DNA of 64,000 nucleotides from an uncultured Eubacteriales bacterium (GCA_900545135.1 UQXL01000009.1:16095-80094); one strand, 5' to 3'; positions 49,594 through 58,709 are shown, counted from the stretch's first letter. Notes: generated by a model not told the origin, from the letters alone. Numbers and translations are program-made.

Positions 49594-51288
49594 ATGTCAA
49601 AGAAACTGTTATGCACACTGCTTGTTGCCGTGATGATCGTGGCAACAGCCCTTACCGGATGCGGCGGTACTAATGACGATTCCAAAAGCAATACCGGAGA
49701 GGTAGTCTGGAATATCAAGACTAACCCTAAGAGCTGGGACCCTGGAAAAAATGCCAACGCCGAGGGAGGACACATTTCAAACAATATCTTCGAGGGATTG
49801 ATGAAAGACACCGAAGACGGAACACTGGAACCTGGAGTTGCAGAAAGCTATGAACTCTCCGATGATGAAACTGTCTACACTTTCCATCTGAGAGAGGATG
49901 CCAAATGGTCCGACGGTCAGCCGGTAACAGCCCATGACTTTGAATATGCATGGAAGAGAGTCTGCAATGCCGATACAGCGGCCACGTATGCTTTCATCAT
50001 GACGCCTTACATAAAAGGTGCACAGGAGTATTATGACGGAACAGGAAGCGCAGACGACGTAGGTATAAAAGCTTTAGATGATTATACTCTGGAGGTTCAG
50101 TTGAACTTTCCTGTAGCATACTTCCTTAATCTGACGTCATTCTATACGTATATGCCTGTAAGACAGGATTGCGTAGAGACTGGAGACGGATGGGAAAAAG
50201 ACCCTGAAACTTGTATTTCCAACGGCCCGTTCAAGCTGGAGGAATATAAGAGCGACCTGCATATAATACTGACGAAGAATGAGGAATACTGGAATGCAGA
50301 TTCTGTCAAGCTCGACAGAATAAAAGCTGTGATGATAAAAGAAACCACGACGGCTTTCCAAGGTTATCAGTCAGGCGAAATACAGTGTCTTGACGCTGTT
50401 CCTAACGAGGAAATCGCTAACTTGAAGTCCAGCGATTCCAATTTCACGATAAAACCTAGAGTTAAAAATCTGTATTTCGTGGCCAACTATGATAAGAATC
50501 CGACCAGTGACCCGAACGTAAGAAAAGCGTTGGCCCTGGCCATAGACAGAACTTCACTGGTAGAAAAAGTAACGAAGGGAGGAGAAATTCCTGCGACCGG
50601 TATAGTTCCGCCTACGCTTACGTTCTCCGACGGTTCGTCATTCAGAAAACTTGATGAAGACGGCAATCCATTGCCAGAATACGGCATAGACCCGAGCAAG
50701 GCTTTGGTTGAAGAGGCTCAGCAGCTTCTTGCCGATGCCGGATATCCGAACGGCGAGGGATTCCCTGAGATAGAACTTCTGTACAACGTAGACGAGCAGA
50801 ACCAGAAGATAGCAGAAGCCGTACAAGAGATGTGGAAAGAAAATCTCAACATAGACGTAACACTGAGAAACGAGGACTTCACCACATTCAGAAAGACGGT
50901 ATTTGAAGGAAACTATGATTTGGCTATAAATTCATGGGGCGGAGATTACGCAGACCCTATGACGATGCTCGACATCTTTACTTCATATTCAGATATAAAC
51001 AACACCCAGTGGAGATGGCAGCCGTATGAAACCCAGCCGAACGATACGACGATGAATCCGTCAAATAAAGATTTCGACGAATACATCAAGAACGCCCAGT
51101 CTACTTCAGGAACTGAAAGAGATGAATGGCTCAGAAAAGCCGAACAACTCCTCATCGGCGATGAGATGATATGTATCCCTGTATTGTTCCCATCGCTCAC
51201 ACTGATAATAGACGAATCAGTGGTAGAGGGCGTATATACTACGGTAATGGGACAGTGGATGTTCGACAAGGCTGAACTGGTTGGATAA
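49594..51288 (+). CDS. oppA: Oligopeptide-binding lipoprotein OppA
   Basis: This 564-residue extracellular solute-binding protein (SBP_bac_5) has a signal peptide with lipobox ALTGC at residue 23. The mature protein shows NAEGGHISNNIFEGLMKDTEDGTLEPGVAESYELSDDETVYTFHLREDAKWSDGQPVTAHDFEYAWKRV, the classic OppA start. It captures peptides for OppBCDF. AGGGAGGA precedes the ATG. It is last in the operon and followed by a strong terminator. Confidence 0.95.
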   Translation: MSKKLLCTLLVAVMIVATALTGCGGTNDDSKSNTGEVVWNIKTNPKSWDPGKNANAEGGHISNNIFEGLMKDTEDGTLEPGVAESYELSDDETVYTFHLREDAKWSDGQPVTAHDFEYAWKRVCNADTAATYAFIMTPYIKGAQEYYDGTGSADDVGIKALDDYTLEVQLNFPVAYFLNLTSFYTYMPVRQDCVETGDGWEKDPETCISNGPFKLEEYKSDLHIILTKNEEYWNADSVKLDRIKAVMIKETTTAFQGYQSGEIQCLDAVPNEEIANLKSSDSNFTIKPRVKNLYFVANYDKNPTSDPNVRKALALAIDRTSLVEKVTKGGEIPATGIVPPTLTFSDGSSFRKLDEDGNPLPEYGIDPSKALVEEAQQLLADAGYPNGEGFPEIELLYNVDEQNQKIAEAVQEMWKENLNIDVTLRNEDFTTFRKTVFEGNYDLAINSWGGDYADPMTMLDIFTSYSDINNTQWRWQPYETQPNDTTMNPSNKDFDEYIKNAQSTSGTERDEWLRKAEQLLIGDEMICIPVLFPSLTLIIDESVVEGVYTTVMGQWMFDKAELVG

Positions 51289-51355
51289 CGCTTGAACAGC
51301 ACTTGGATGACACTTGAACAACATTGAAAAGCATATAAAATGAGCTGAAAACAGG

Positions 51356-51395
51356 CCCCCGTTGCTTGACCGACAGGAACAAGCAACGGGGGTTT
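51356..51395 (+). terminator. Terminator after oppA
   Basis: A 13 bp stem CCCCCGTTGCTTG/CAAGCAACGGGGG with an 11-base loop and a short T tail. Confidence 0.85.
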
Positions 51396-51451
51396 CGAGT
51401 TTTATGAACACTGACCTTGGCATGGCAGCTAACAAGTCAAAATTTGAGTTT

Positions 51452-51512
51452 GTAAATTTTTGTTTACGTTCCATCTTCTTTTTTTTTACAACACAAGTAA
51501 ATTCTTGTTTAC
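51452..51512. promoter_or_regulatory. Pair of candidate enhancer sites
   Basis: GTAAATTTTTGTTTAC (51452-51467) and GTAAATTCTTGTTTAC (51497-51512) are 16 bp dyads of the form GTAAA-N6-TTTAC with centres 45 bp apart. They end about 85-130 bp before the sigma-54 promoter, a usual distance for an activator site. Confidence 0.65.
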
Positions 51513-51596
51513 GCTTTTTGAAGAGAGAATGTGAAGAATTTTGTTGGACTTGTGAAGAACGTTGGAATTACTCGACTTAGAAAGCTTTTGGTTTGT

Positions 51597-51612
51597 TGGC
51601 ACAATAATTGCT
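51597..51612 (+). promoter_or_regulatory. Sigma-54 promoter of the amidohydrolase operon
   Basis: TGGCACAATAATTGCT, identical over 16 bases to the racemase promoter at 26240-26255. Confidence 0.8.
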
Positions 51613-51682
51613 CTATTTTTATGTATAAAAGCGCAATTATTTTGACTTTTACCGTACTGATTATTTTAGAGGAGGTGAAAAA

Positions 51683-52902
51683 ATGGATCAGAAACATTAC
51701 GCTGACTCGATTTATGTCAATGGAGTCATTATCCCGATGACGGGAGAAGACTGCCGGGCAGAAGCGGTGGCTGTAAAGGGAGAATACATACTTGCCGCCG
51801 GCTCCCTGAACGACATAAAGAAATTTGAGGCCCCCGAGACAGAAGTAATCGATCTCAAAGGCGGCACCATGCTTCCGGGGTTTTATGACGCTAACAGTCA
51901 TTTCAGCACAGGAGGACTCACAGCCCTTTATTATGCCGATATGAGAAGCGCTCTTGTCGGTGATAACACCTGTATCGACGATTATATCAAAGTGCTCAAA
52001 GAAAAGGCAAAGACTGTACCTGAGGGCAAGCCCATACTCGGCAGCGGATATGATCAGACTACTATCAAAGAAATGCGCCATCCGACCAGGTGGGAACTGG
52101 ACATGGTATCTCAGACACTTCCTGTTATATGCAACCACCTTACCGCCCACAGCATGGCGGTAAACAGCAAAGCTCTTGAAATCATGGGCATTGATGAGAA
52201 TACTCCTGACCCGGATGGCGGTATGATCCACAGAGATGAAAACGGAGTTCCCACAGGAGTTTTAGAAGAAGCTGCTGTTTTTTCCGTTTAGTATAATAAG
52301 GAATTTAATATATTCGGAACTCCTGAAGAACAGATGGAGAGTTTCGCCTTTAACAGCAATCTTTACGCCTCCGTGGGAATCACTACTGCCAACGAGGGAT
52401 CCATCGCCAACTGGCAGCAGTATAAGAGCGCCGTTGACGCAGGAAAAATGAAGATACGTGCAGTGTTGTGGTTCGCGCCTGATGTTTTGCTGAAAGACAG
52501 ACCGGTCAGCGATACGACGATGCTCACCATAGGCGGCGGAAAGGCTTTCCAGGACGGCTCAATTAACCTCTATACAGGCTATCTTACACGTCCCTACGCC
52601 AACGTAGAGGCAGGAATGAAAGAAGATTACAGAGGCTATCCGTCGATGCCGGCAGAACAGCTCAATCAGATTGTAAAACGTGTTACTGACGAAGGATACA
52701 ATATGTTTATCCACTGCAATGGAGACGCCGCCATAGACGACGTGCTTTCAGCCTATGAAAAAGTCCGCGAGACACATCCCGGAGAAGACATAAGGCTTGC
52801 AGCTATTCACGCACAGACTGCAAGGCAGGATCAGCTGGAGAAAAGGATATCAAAGTTTTGCAGACTATCGTAGGAAACAGAACGGTATACAGCAGACAGT
52901 AA
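51683..52902 (+). pseudogene. Amidohydrolase (YtcJ type) pseudogene
   Basis: The frame starts with a strong AGGAGGTGA site and encodes an amidohydrolase_3 N-terminus (GGTMLPGFYDANSHFSTGG). A TAG at 52289-52291 interrupts it at codon 203. The same frame continues with family sequence (ANEGSIANWQQYKSAVDAGKMKIRAVLW, AFQDGSINLYTGYL, MFIHCNGDAAIDDVLSAYE) to about 52845. There the reading shifts: the +1 frame gives KDIKVLQTIVGNRTVYSRQ and a stop at 52902, which is the family's normal C-terminus. About 130 codons of the metal-binding C-terminal half are missing between. The first HxH histidine is also replaced (NSH). It is almost certainly inactive. Confidence 0.85.
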
Positions 52903-52979
52903 TATTCAGACAAATAAAGTAAGCAAAGGTTTATAGGACACCTGAAGACCTAAATATATTGTGCGAGGAGTAAAAAATC

Positions 52980-54884
52980 ATGGGAGAAACATTGAACAAA
53001 AAGAAGAAATTTTCCATGCCATATCCTTATCTGCTGATAATGATAGTTATGGTAATAATCACAATTTTGACCTATATTGTGCCTTCGGGACAATATGGCA
53101 CGATGGTAAGTGAAATTACAGGACAAAGCGTAGTCGACCCCAATGCGTTCACTTATGTAGATAATGAGAACCCTGTAGGCTTCATGGACTTTTTCAGCTC
53201 GATTCACGACGGACTGGTCAACGCCGCCGGAACGTATGCTTCCCTGCTGCTGATAGCAGGTACTCTGGGAATCCTGTAGCTGACAGGCGCGCTGGACGCG
53301 GGAATCTATAAGATACTGGCGATTGCCAAGGGCAGAGAATTCACCGTAGTAGCTTTGCTGCTGGCAGCCTTCTCATCTCTGGGAGCCATCGGCATTGGAG
53401 AAGGAGGACTTCCATTCGTTCCTATCACTATTTCCGTTGTAATGGCGCTGGGCTATGACCGTATGGCAGGAGCGGCTACGGCTTTTCTTGGTCTTGCCAT
53501 AGGATGGACGTCCGGACTTTTGAACATTCTTTCCACCGGCATCTGCCATCAAATGTTCGGCCTGCCGCTTTTCTCCGGCCTTGGAGTAAGAGCCCTAGGA
53601 TTGCTGATATTTTATGTGATATGCTTTATCTATCTGCGCGGATATTGCAATAAGCTCAAGAAAAACCCGGAACGAAGCCTGACTGCTGAGGAATACCGGA
53701 CGCAGAACGTAGAATATAAAGAAGAAAACGTAGTGGAATTCACACTGGCCAGAAAGGTTCTGCTGCTCCTTTTCGTTGTAGTTTTGGTACTTCAGGCCGT
53801 AGGCGCGGTCAAATTAGGCTGGGCGCTGCCGGAAATCGCCTCTCTGTACGTCATGTATTCTATACTGGCAGTTATCATCGGCCGGCTTAATCCTAACAAC
53901 GCATGCGTTGAATTCACCAAGGGCGCGTGTCAGCTGATGGTAGTGTGCATTATGATAGGCCTTACCAACGCGGTAATCCTCATAATGCAGCAGGGCATGA
54001 TAATTGATACCGCAGTTCACGCCATGGCCGGACTGCTGGAGGGAAAGAGCCCGATCATCACGCTGCTGCTTGTTTATTTAGCGATCACGGTATTCAACTT
54101 CTTCATAGTTTCGGGACCGGGCAAAGCCGTCATCCTCATGCCTATTCTCAGCCCGCTGGCTTCTCTGTTGAACATAAATCAGCAGGTTATCACACTGACA
54201 TTCTGCTATGCAGACGGTCTGACCAACTATCTGTATCCTACTTCAGGAGCTATGCTGGCAGGTATGATGCTTGCAGGACTGGATTATCCTAAGTGGCTGA
54301 AATTTTACGCTCCGCTCTGCGTATTGCTGATGGTAGTCGCGTTCATCATTATTCTGGCTGCCAACGATGTGCTGATTTTCACTGCTGGAATGGTTCTGCT
54401 CCAGAGCGGCGCGGGGAAAAGCGCCCGCATAGATCTGTCACAATTTATAAACCCGTGTTTTATAGGATCCGTTCTGAGCATTGTTCTGTTTCTGCTGCAG
54501 ATAGAACTTACCGACGTTATCGGACGTCCGGTAGAGCTTTTGGCCGACGCCACGGCGCCCATAGCCATGTCGGTTCTCGGGTACCAGCTAGCCGGTCTGA
54601 AACTGCGTGATTTTTCAAAGGACGTTAAGACATACGTCGCCGTGTTCTTTAAGCTGATGATTGCTCCGCTGTGCGCATTGATCCTAGTTAGCCTGTTTCC
54701 TTCGCAGCTGGACGTCCTTGACAAAACGCTGGTAATAGATATGTGCATGCCAGTGGCTGTAATGGCTGTCCTGCTGAGTCAGAAGTATGGGTTAAATACA
54801 GATTACGCGACAAAATCCGTGTTGATTTCCACCGTAGGCCTTTTGGCGTCAGTACCGCTGTTTGCTATGCTGGCAGCCCTGTAA
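52980..54884 (+). pseudogene. Chimeric transporter: YfcC-family N-terminus fused to AEC-family C-terminus, amber-interrupted
   Basis: A GAGGAG site starts a frame matching YfcC/DcuC-type transporters (PYPYLLIMIVMVIITILTYIVPSGQYG). A TAG at 53277-53279 interrupts it in the middle of AGTLGIL*LTGALDAGIYKIL. The frame then stays open for 535 codons. YfcC similarity runs to about 54365 (ending YPKWLKFYAPLCVLLMVVAFIIILAA). From there the protein looks like the second half of an auxin efflux carrier/malate permease (IDLSQFINPCFIGSVLSIVLFLL through MCMPVAVMAVLLSQKYGLNTDYATKSVLISTVGLLASVPLF). A deletion joining two adjacent transporter genes in frame would explain this. Function is unlikely unless the amber is read through. 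Confidence 0.8.
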
Positions 54885-54960
54885 AAAGCATCGTCTGCTG
54901 CCGGACGGATAGATTTGTGCATCGCGCATGACAAAAACTCCCTATTCGTCAAAAACATTG

Positions 54961-54989
54961 TTGACATTGACATACCTCTGCTTTATAAT
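54961..54989 (+). promoter_or_regulatory. Promoter of the rpmG-secE-nusG-rplKA operon
   Basis: TTGACA (54961-54966), a 17 bp spacer and TATAAT (54984-54989), a consensus-perfect promoter. Confidence 0.9.
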
Positions 54990-55080
54990 AAATAGGTGAC
55001 TTTATGATTATTTATCACTAAAGCTTTTTTGGTGACCCTTAAAAGCTTTGAAATTTGAAGTAAACGGAGGAATTTCTAAC

Positions 55081-55230
55081 ATGAGAGTTAAAGTAACTAT
55101 GGCATGCACAGAGTGCAAGCAGAGAAACTACAATACGATGAAAAACAAGAAAAACGATCCTGACCGTATTGAAATGCAGAAATACTGCAAATTCTGCAAA
55201 AAGCATACTCTTCACAAAGAAACAAAATAA
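55081..55230 (+). CDS. rpmG: 50S ribosomal protein L33
   Basis: This 49-residue protein (MRVKVTMACTECKQRNYNTMKNKKNDPDRIEMQKYCKFCKKHTLHKETK) has the two CxxC pairs of the zinc-binding form of L33. The GGAGG site precedes the ATG at 55081. It opens the conserved rpmG-secE-nusG group. Confidence 0.97.
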   Translation: MRVKVTMACTECKQRNYNTMKNKKNDPDRIEMQKYCKFCKKHTLHKETK

Positions 55231-55242
55231 GGAGAGAGCAAT

Positions 55243-55455
55243 ATGGCGAAGGAAAAGAAAAAGAGAGCTTCTTTCGGCGAATACTTTAAAGGTGTGAAGA
55301 CCGAAATGAAGAAGGTTGTATGGCCGACAAAGAAAGAAATGGTTTCATATACAGCCGTAGTAATAATGACCTGCGCAGTTTTCGCGCTTGGATTCTGGTT
55401 GATTGATACAGGCGTTTTAGCCGCTCTTAGAGGAGTTTTGGGCGTAACCTTATAA
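55243..55455 (+). CDS. secE: Preprotein translocase subunit SecE
   Basis: This 70-residue protein has the amphipathic helix EYFKGVKTEMKKVVWPTKKEMVSYT, containing the conserved WPxxxE motif, and one C-terminal membrane helix. It stabilises SecY in the translocon. It starts 12 bp after rpmG. Confidence 0.95.
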   Translation: MAKEKKKRASFGEYFKGVKTEMKKVVWPTKKEMVSYTAVVIMTCAVFALGFWLIDTGVLAALRGVLGVTL

Positions 55456-55521
55456 TGGCCCCAGATCTCACAAATGTGATTGATTTACTTCAAAATATAT
55501 TGAAAAGAGAAGGTACAAAAA

Positions 55522-56097
55522 ATGTCTGATATTGAGAGCAAAGGCGTTTCCCCTTTAGAGGGAGAAGGTTTAAGAGGCGACGGAAAAGCCAAGTGGTACG
55601 TAGTCCACACTTATTCCGGCCACGAAAACAAAGTAAAAGTTAATATCGAAAAGATGGTTGAGAACCGCGGAATGCAGGATTTAATTATCGACATAGTTGT
55701 ACCGACGGAAGACAGAGTTGAAATCAAGGACGGTCAGAGAAAAATCAAGACCAAGAAAATGTTTCCGGGTTATGTAATCATAAAGATGATCGTGACCAAT
55801 GAGTCCTGGTATCTCGTGCGCAATACACAGGGAGTGACAGGTTTCGTGGGGCACGGCTCAGAACCTATTCCGCTCACCGATGAAGAAGTGGCCAGAATGG
55901 GTATAGAAAAAGTTTACATCGATCTAGACGTGGAAGTCGGAGAAACAGTGCGGGTAATCAGCGGTCCTTTCGAAAGCTTTATGGGCGTAGTGGAAGAGAT
56001 CAACAAAGAGAAGCAAGTGCTGCGCGTCAAGGTTTCCATGTTTGGAAGAGACACACCTGTAGAACTCGAGTTCAGTCAGGTTGATAAAATCGGCTAG
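55522..56097 (+). CDS. nusG: Transcription termination/antitermination factor NusG
   Basis: This 191-residue protein has the NGN domain (KWYVVHTYSGHENKVKVNIEKMVE, MFPGYVIIKMIVTNESWYLVRNTQGVTGFVG) and a C-terminal KOW domain (GETVRVISGPFESFMGVVEEINKEKQVLRVKVSMFGRDTPVELEFSQV). It binds RNA polymerase and couples it to Rho or the ribosome. Confidence 0.97.
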   Translation: MSDIESKGVSPLEGEGLRGDGKAKWYVVHTYSGHENKVKVNIEKMVENRGMQDLIIDIVVPTEDRVEIKDGQRKIKTKKMFPGYVIIKMIVTNESWYLVRNTQGVTGFVGHGSEPIPLTDEEVARMGIEKVYIDLDVEVGETVRVISGPFESFMGVVEEINKEKQVLRVKVSMFGRDTPVELEFSQVDKIG

Positions 56098-56136
56098 AGC
56101 CAGGCTCTGGCAAATCTGTAGAAAGGAGAAACAGCA

Positions 56137-56562
56137 ATGGCTAAAAAGGTTGAAGGCTATATCAAACTTCAGATAGCAGCTGGCAATGCGACTCCAGCGC
56201 CTCCTGTAGGTCCTGCGCTTGGTCAGAAGGGCGTCAATATCATGGACTTCTGCAAACAGTTCAACGCAAGAACCCAGGATCAGGCTGGAATGATCATTCC
56301 GGTAGTTATCACAGTTTATGCCGACAGATCCTTTACGTTCATCTGCAAGACACCGCCGGCAGCAGTTCTGCTCAAGAAAGCGGCAGGTCTTACCGCTGCG
56401 TCAGGAGAGCCTAACAAGAAAAAGGTTGCTACACTGACAAGAGCGCAGGCCGAGGAAATCGCCAAGACAAAGATGCCTGATTTAAACGCGGCAGATTTGG
56501 ATGCGGCAACAGAGATGATCAAAGGTACTGCCAGAAGCATGGGTATAGTTATTGAAGATTAA
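56137..56562 (+). CDS. rplK: 50S ribosomal protein L11
   Basis: This 141-residue protein shows the L11 start (KLQIAAGNATPAPPVGPALGQKGVNIMDFCKQFN) and the C-terminal rRNA-binding region (MIKGTARSMGIVIED). AAAGGAG precedes the ATG. Confidence 0.98.
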   Translation: MAKKVEGYIKLQIAAGNATPAPPVGPALGQKGVNIMDFCKQFNARTQDQAGMIIPVVITVYADRSFTFICKTPPAAVLLKKAAGLTAASGEPNKKKVATLTRAQAEEIAKTKMPDLNAADLDAATEMIKGTARSMGIVIED

Positions 56563-56611
56563 GAAAGTGGGAGACTTGATAAGTCGGTAATACCACAAGG
56601 AGGTAAAGAAA

Positions 56612-57310
56612 ATGCCTAAAAGAGGTAAAAATTACAAGGCTGCAGTAGCCAGCTTTGACAAGACAGCTTTGCATGAAGTTCCAGAGTCATTGAAGATCGT
56701 AGTGGACGCTGCAAAGGCAAAGTTCGACGAAACAGTTGAAGTACACATCAAGCTTGGCGTTGACGGAAGACACGCAGACCAGCAGGTCAGAGGCGCGATA
56801 GTCCTCCCTCACGGAACAGGCAAGACGAAGAAGGTTCTGGTATTTGCCAAAGGACCTAAGGCGCAGGAAGCTGAAGCTGCCGGTGCCGACTACGTTGGAG
56901 CTGAAGAAATGGCACAGAAAATTCAGACCGAAAACTGGTTTGACTTCGATGTGGTGGTAGCCACCCCGGACATGATGGGTGTAGTAGGAAGACTCGGTAA
57001 GGTTCTCGGCCCTAAGGGCCTGATGCCAAACCCTAAGTCAGGTACAGTTACCATGGACGTTGAAAAAGCTCTGCAGGAAATCAAAGCAGGTAAGGTTGAG
57101 TACAGACTCGACAAGACCAACATCATTCACACTCCGATCGGAAAAGTTTCTTTCGGAGCTGAAAAGCTGACCGAGAACTTTAACGCCCTTCTTGAAGCGG
57201 TAGTTAAGGCAAAACCGGCGGCAGCCAAGGGACAGTATCTGAGAAGTGTTACAGTAACTTCCACCATGGGCCCTGGAGTGAAGGTTAATCCTGCACTGAT
57301 TCAGTTCTAA
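56612..57310 (+). CDS. rplA: 50S ribosomal protein L1
   Basis: This 232-residue protein has the L1 signature KLGVDGRHADQQVRGAIVLPHGTGK and the loop GPKGLMPNPKSGTVT. L1 commonly represses its own operon in bacteria. AAGGAGGT precedes the ATG. Confidence 0.98.
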   Translation: MPKRGKNYKAAVASFDKTALHEVPESLKIVVDAAKAKFDETVEVHIKLGVDGRHADQQVRGAIVLPHGTGKTKKVLVFAKGPKAQEAEAAGADYVGAEEMAQKIQTENWFDFDVVVATPDMMGVVGRLGKVLGPKGLMPNPKSGTVTMDVEKALQEIKAGKVEYRLDKTNIIHTPIGKVSFGAEKLTENFNALLEAVVKAKPAAAKGQYLRSVTVTSTMGPGVKVNPALIQF

Positions 57311-57333
57311 TAAAACAAAATACGAAATCAAAA

Positions 57334-57425
57334 CCGTAGACAGCGGGTGCGAAAGCTTAATTTCCCGCCGAGGTACAATATAAAAATATTGACCTTGTTC
57401 GTCTGCGAGCGGACAAGGTTTTTTT
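57334..57425 (+). ncRNA. L10 leader with attenuator
   Basis: The gap between rplA and rplJ holds the L10-leader core (GTAGACAGCGGGTGCGAAAG followed by a CCCGCCGAGGTA segment). A strong hairpin ACCTTGTTCG/CGGACAAGGT with a poly-T run follows (57392-57425). Binding of the L10-L12 complex to such a leader allows feedback control of rplJL. The hairpin acts as the off state. Confidence 0.85.
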
Positions 57426-57480
57426 ATGGAGTACCAATTCTGCTTCTCAAGAGGAGAAGCAAGAAAGGAGTAAGAAAGAT

Positions 57481-57978
57481 ATGTCAGTAGAAGCTCAAAA
57501 AGCTAAACAAGTCATAATCGACGAGATCAAAGAAAAACTGGACGGAGCGCAGTCAGCAGTAGTTATCGACTACATGGGCATAACCGTTGCTGAAGCCGAC
57601 GCTATGAGAAAGAAGCTTCGTGAAGCAAACGTAGACTACACAGTTTACAAGAACACTCTGGTAAAGAGAGCCATCGAAGGAACTGAATTCGCAGGTCTTG
57701 CAGATGTTCTCGAAGGACCGAGCGCCATCGCGATAAGCAAGGAAGACGCTACTGCTCCGGCTAGAGTTTTAAACGAGATAATTAAAGATTACAAAAAGAT
57801 GGAGTTCAAAGCAGGTGTCGTAGAGGGAACCGTTTTTGATAAGGACGGCATCCAGTCCATCGCCGACATTCCGTCAAGAGACGTTCTCATCGCCAAGTTC
57901 ATGGGAAGCATCCAGTCACCTGTAAGCAAGGCCGTAAGAACGTTCCAGGCAATCGCCGATGCAAAGGCAGAAGCTTAA
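57481..57978 (+). CDS. rplJ: 50S ribosomal protein L10
   Basis: This 165-residue protein (EIKEKLDGAQSAVVIDYMGITVAEADAMRKKLREANVDYTVYKNTLVKRAIEGTEF) forms the base of the ribosomal stalk. The L10 leader directly upstream supports autoregulation. AAGGAG precedes the ATG. Confidence 0.97.
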   Translation: MSVEAQKAKQVIIDEIKEKLDGAQSAVVIDYMGITVAEADAMRKKLREANVDYTVYKNTLVKRAIEGTEFAGLADVLEGPSAIAISKEDATAPARVLNEIIKDYKKMEFKAGVVEGTVFDKDGIQSIADIPSRDVLIAKFMGSIQSPVSKAVRTFQAIADAKAEA

Positions 57979-58084
57979 TCAGCTTTGCAGTTTTACGGCT
58001 TGCATAGGAATTGCCTGACAAACGGGCGTACAGCCCAATAATATTAAAAATTCAATGAGAAAATTTTAAAAAGGAGAATATAAA

Positions 58085-58456
58085 ATGAATAAAGAACAGA
58101 TTATCGAAGCTATAAAAGCGATGACAGTTTTAGAATTAAATGAATTAGTTAAAGCTTGCGAAGAAGAGTTCGGCGTATCAGCAGCAGCTCCTGTAGCAGT
58201 AGCTGGCGCAGCAGCAGCCGGCGGCGGTGCAGCAGCTGAAGAGCAGAGCGAATTCACAGTAGTTCTGGAAGCAGCAGGCGCAGAAAAGATCAAGGTTATC
58301 AAGGCTGTAAGAGAAATCACAGGATTAGGCCTGAAGGAAGCTAAGGAACTGGTTGACGGAGCTCCTTCAAACGTTAAGGAAGGCGTTGAAAAGGCTGAAG
58401 CTGAAGCTATCAAGAAGCAGCTGGAAGAAGTTGGCGCTACTGTAGCAATGAAATAG
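58085..58456 (+). CDS. rplL: 50S ribosomal protein L7/L12
   Basis: This 123-residue stalk protein has an N-terminal dimerisation region, an Ala/Gly-rich hinge (AAAPVAVAGAAAAGGGAAAEEQ) and the C-terminal factor-binding domain (EKIKVIKAVREITGLGLKEAKELVDGAPSNVKEGVEKAEAEAIKKQLEEVGATV). The usual downstream rpoBC genes are not here; a terminator follows. Confidence 0.98.
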   Translation: MNKEQIIEAIKAMTVLELNELVKACEEEFGVSAAAPVAVAGAAAAGGGAAAEEQSEFTVVLEAAGAEKIKVIKAVREITGLGLKEAKELVDGAPSNVKEGVEKAEAEAIKKQLEEVGATVAMK

Positions 58457-58487
58457 TCGCGGCTTAAACTTAAGAAAAAGAACCGAT

Positions 58488-58554
58488 AATCCCGGTCACA
58501 CCCGGCGTCACGTGAGCAGTCATGTGACACTGAGGCTCGTGCCGGGATTTTTTT
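58488..58554 (+). terminator. Terminator after rplL
   Basis: An outer stem AATCCCGG/CCGGGATT encloses an inner stem GTCACGTG/CATGTGAC, followed by TTTTTT. Confidence 0.85.
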
Positions 58555-58709
58555 AATGCCTGTGGCCGTGGCTTGCAAGGGCCACCTCGGACGTAACTGA
58601 TTTACGCATCCGCAGCAAGCTAAATTCGATGAATATTTGTCGTAAATACATAGTTTTTCAATGATAAACAACCGGCTTATTGCAAATACCAATCCTCGCC
58701 AGAATTGCA

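Larger units (their letters stand above)
51289..51682. other. Regulatory region upstream of the decayed amidohydrolase operon
   Basis: The gap holds the oppA terminator, a pair of identical-form palindromes and a sigma-54 promoter. I see no gene in it. Confidence 0.7.
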
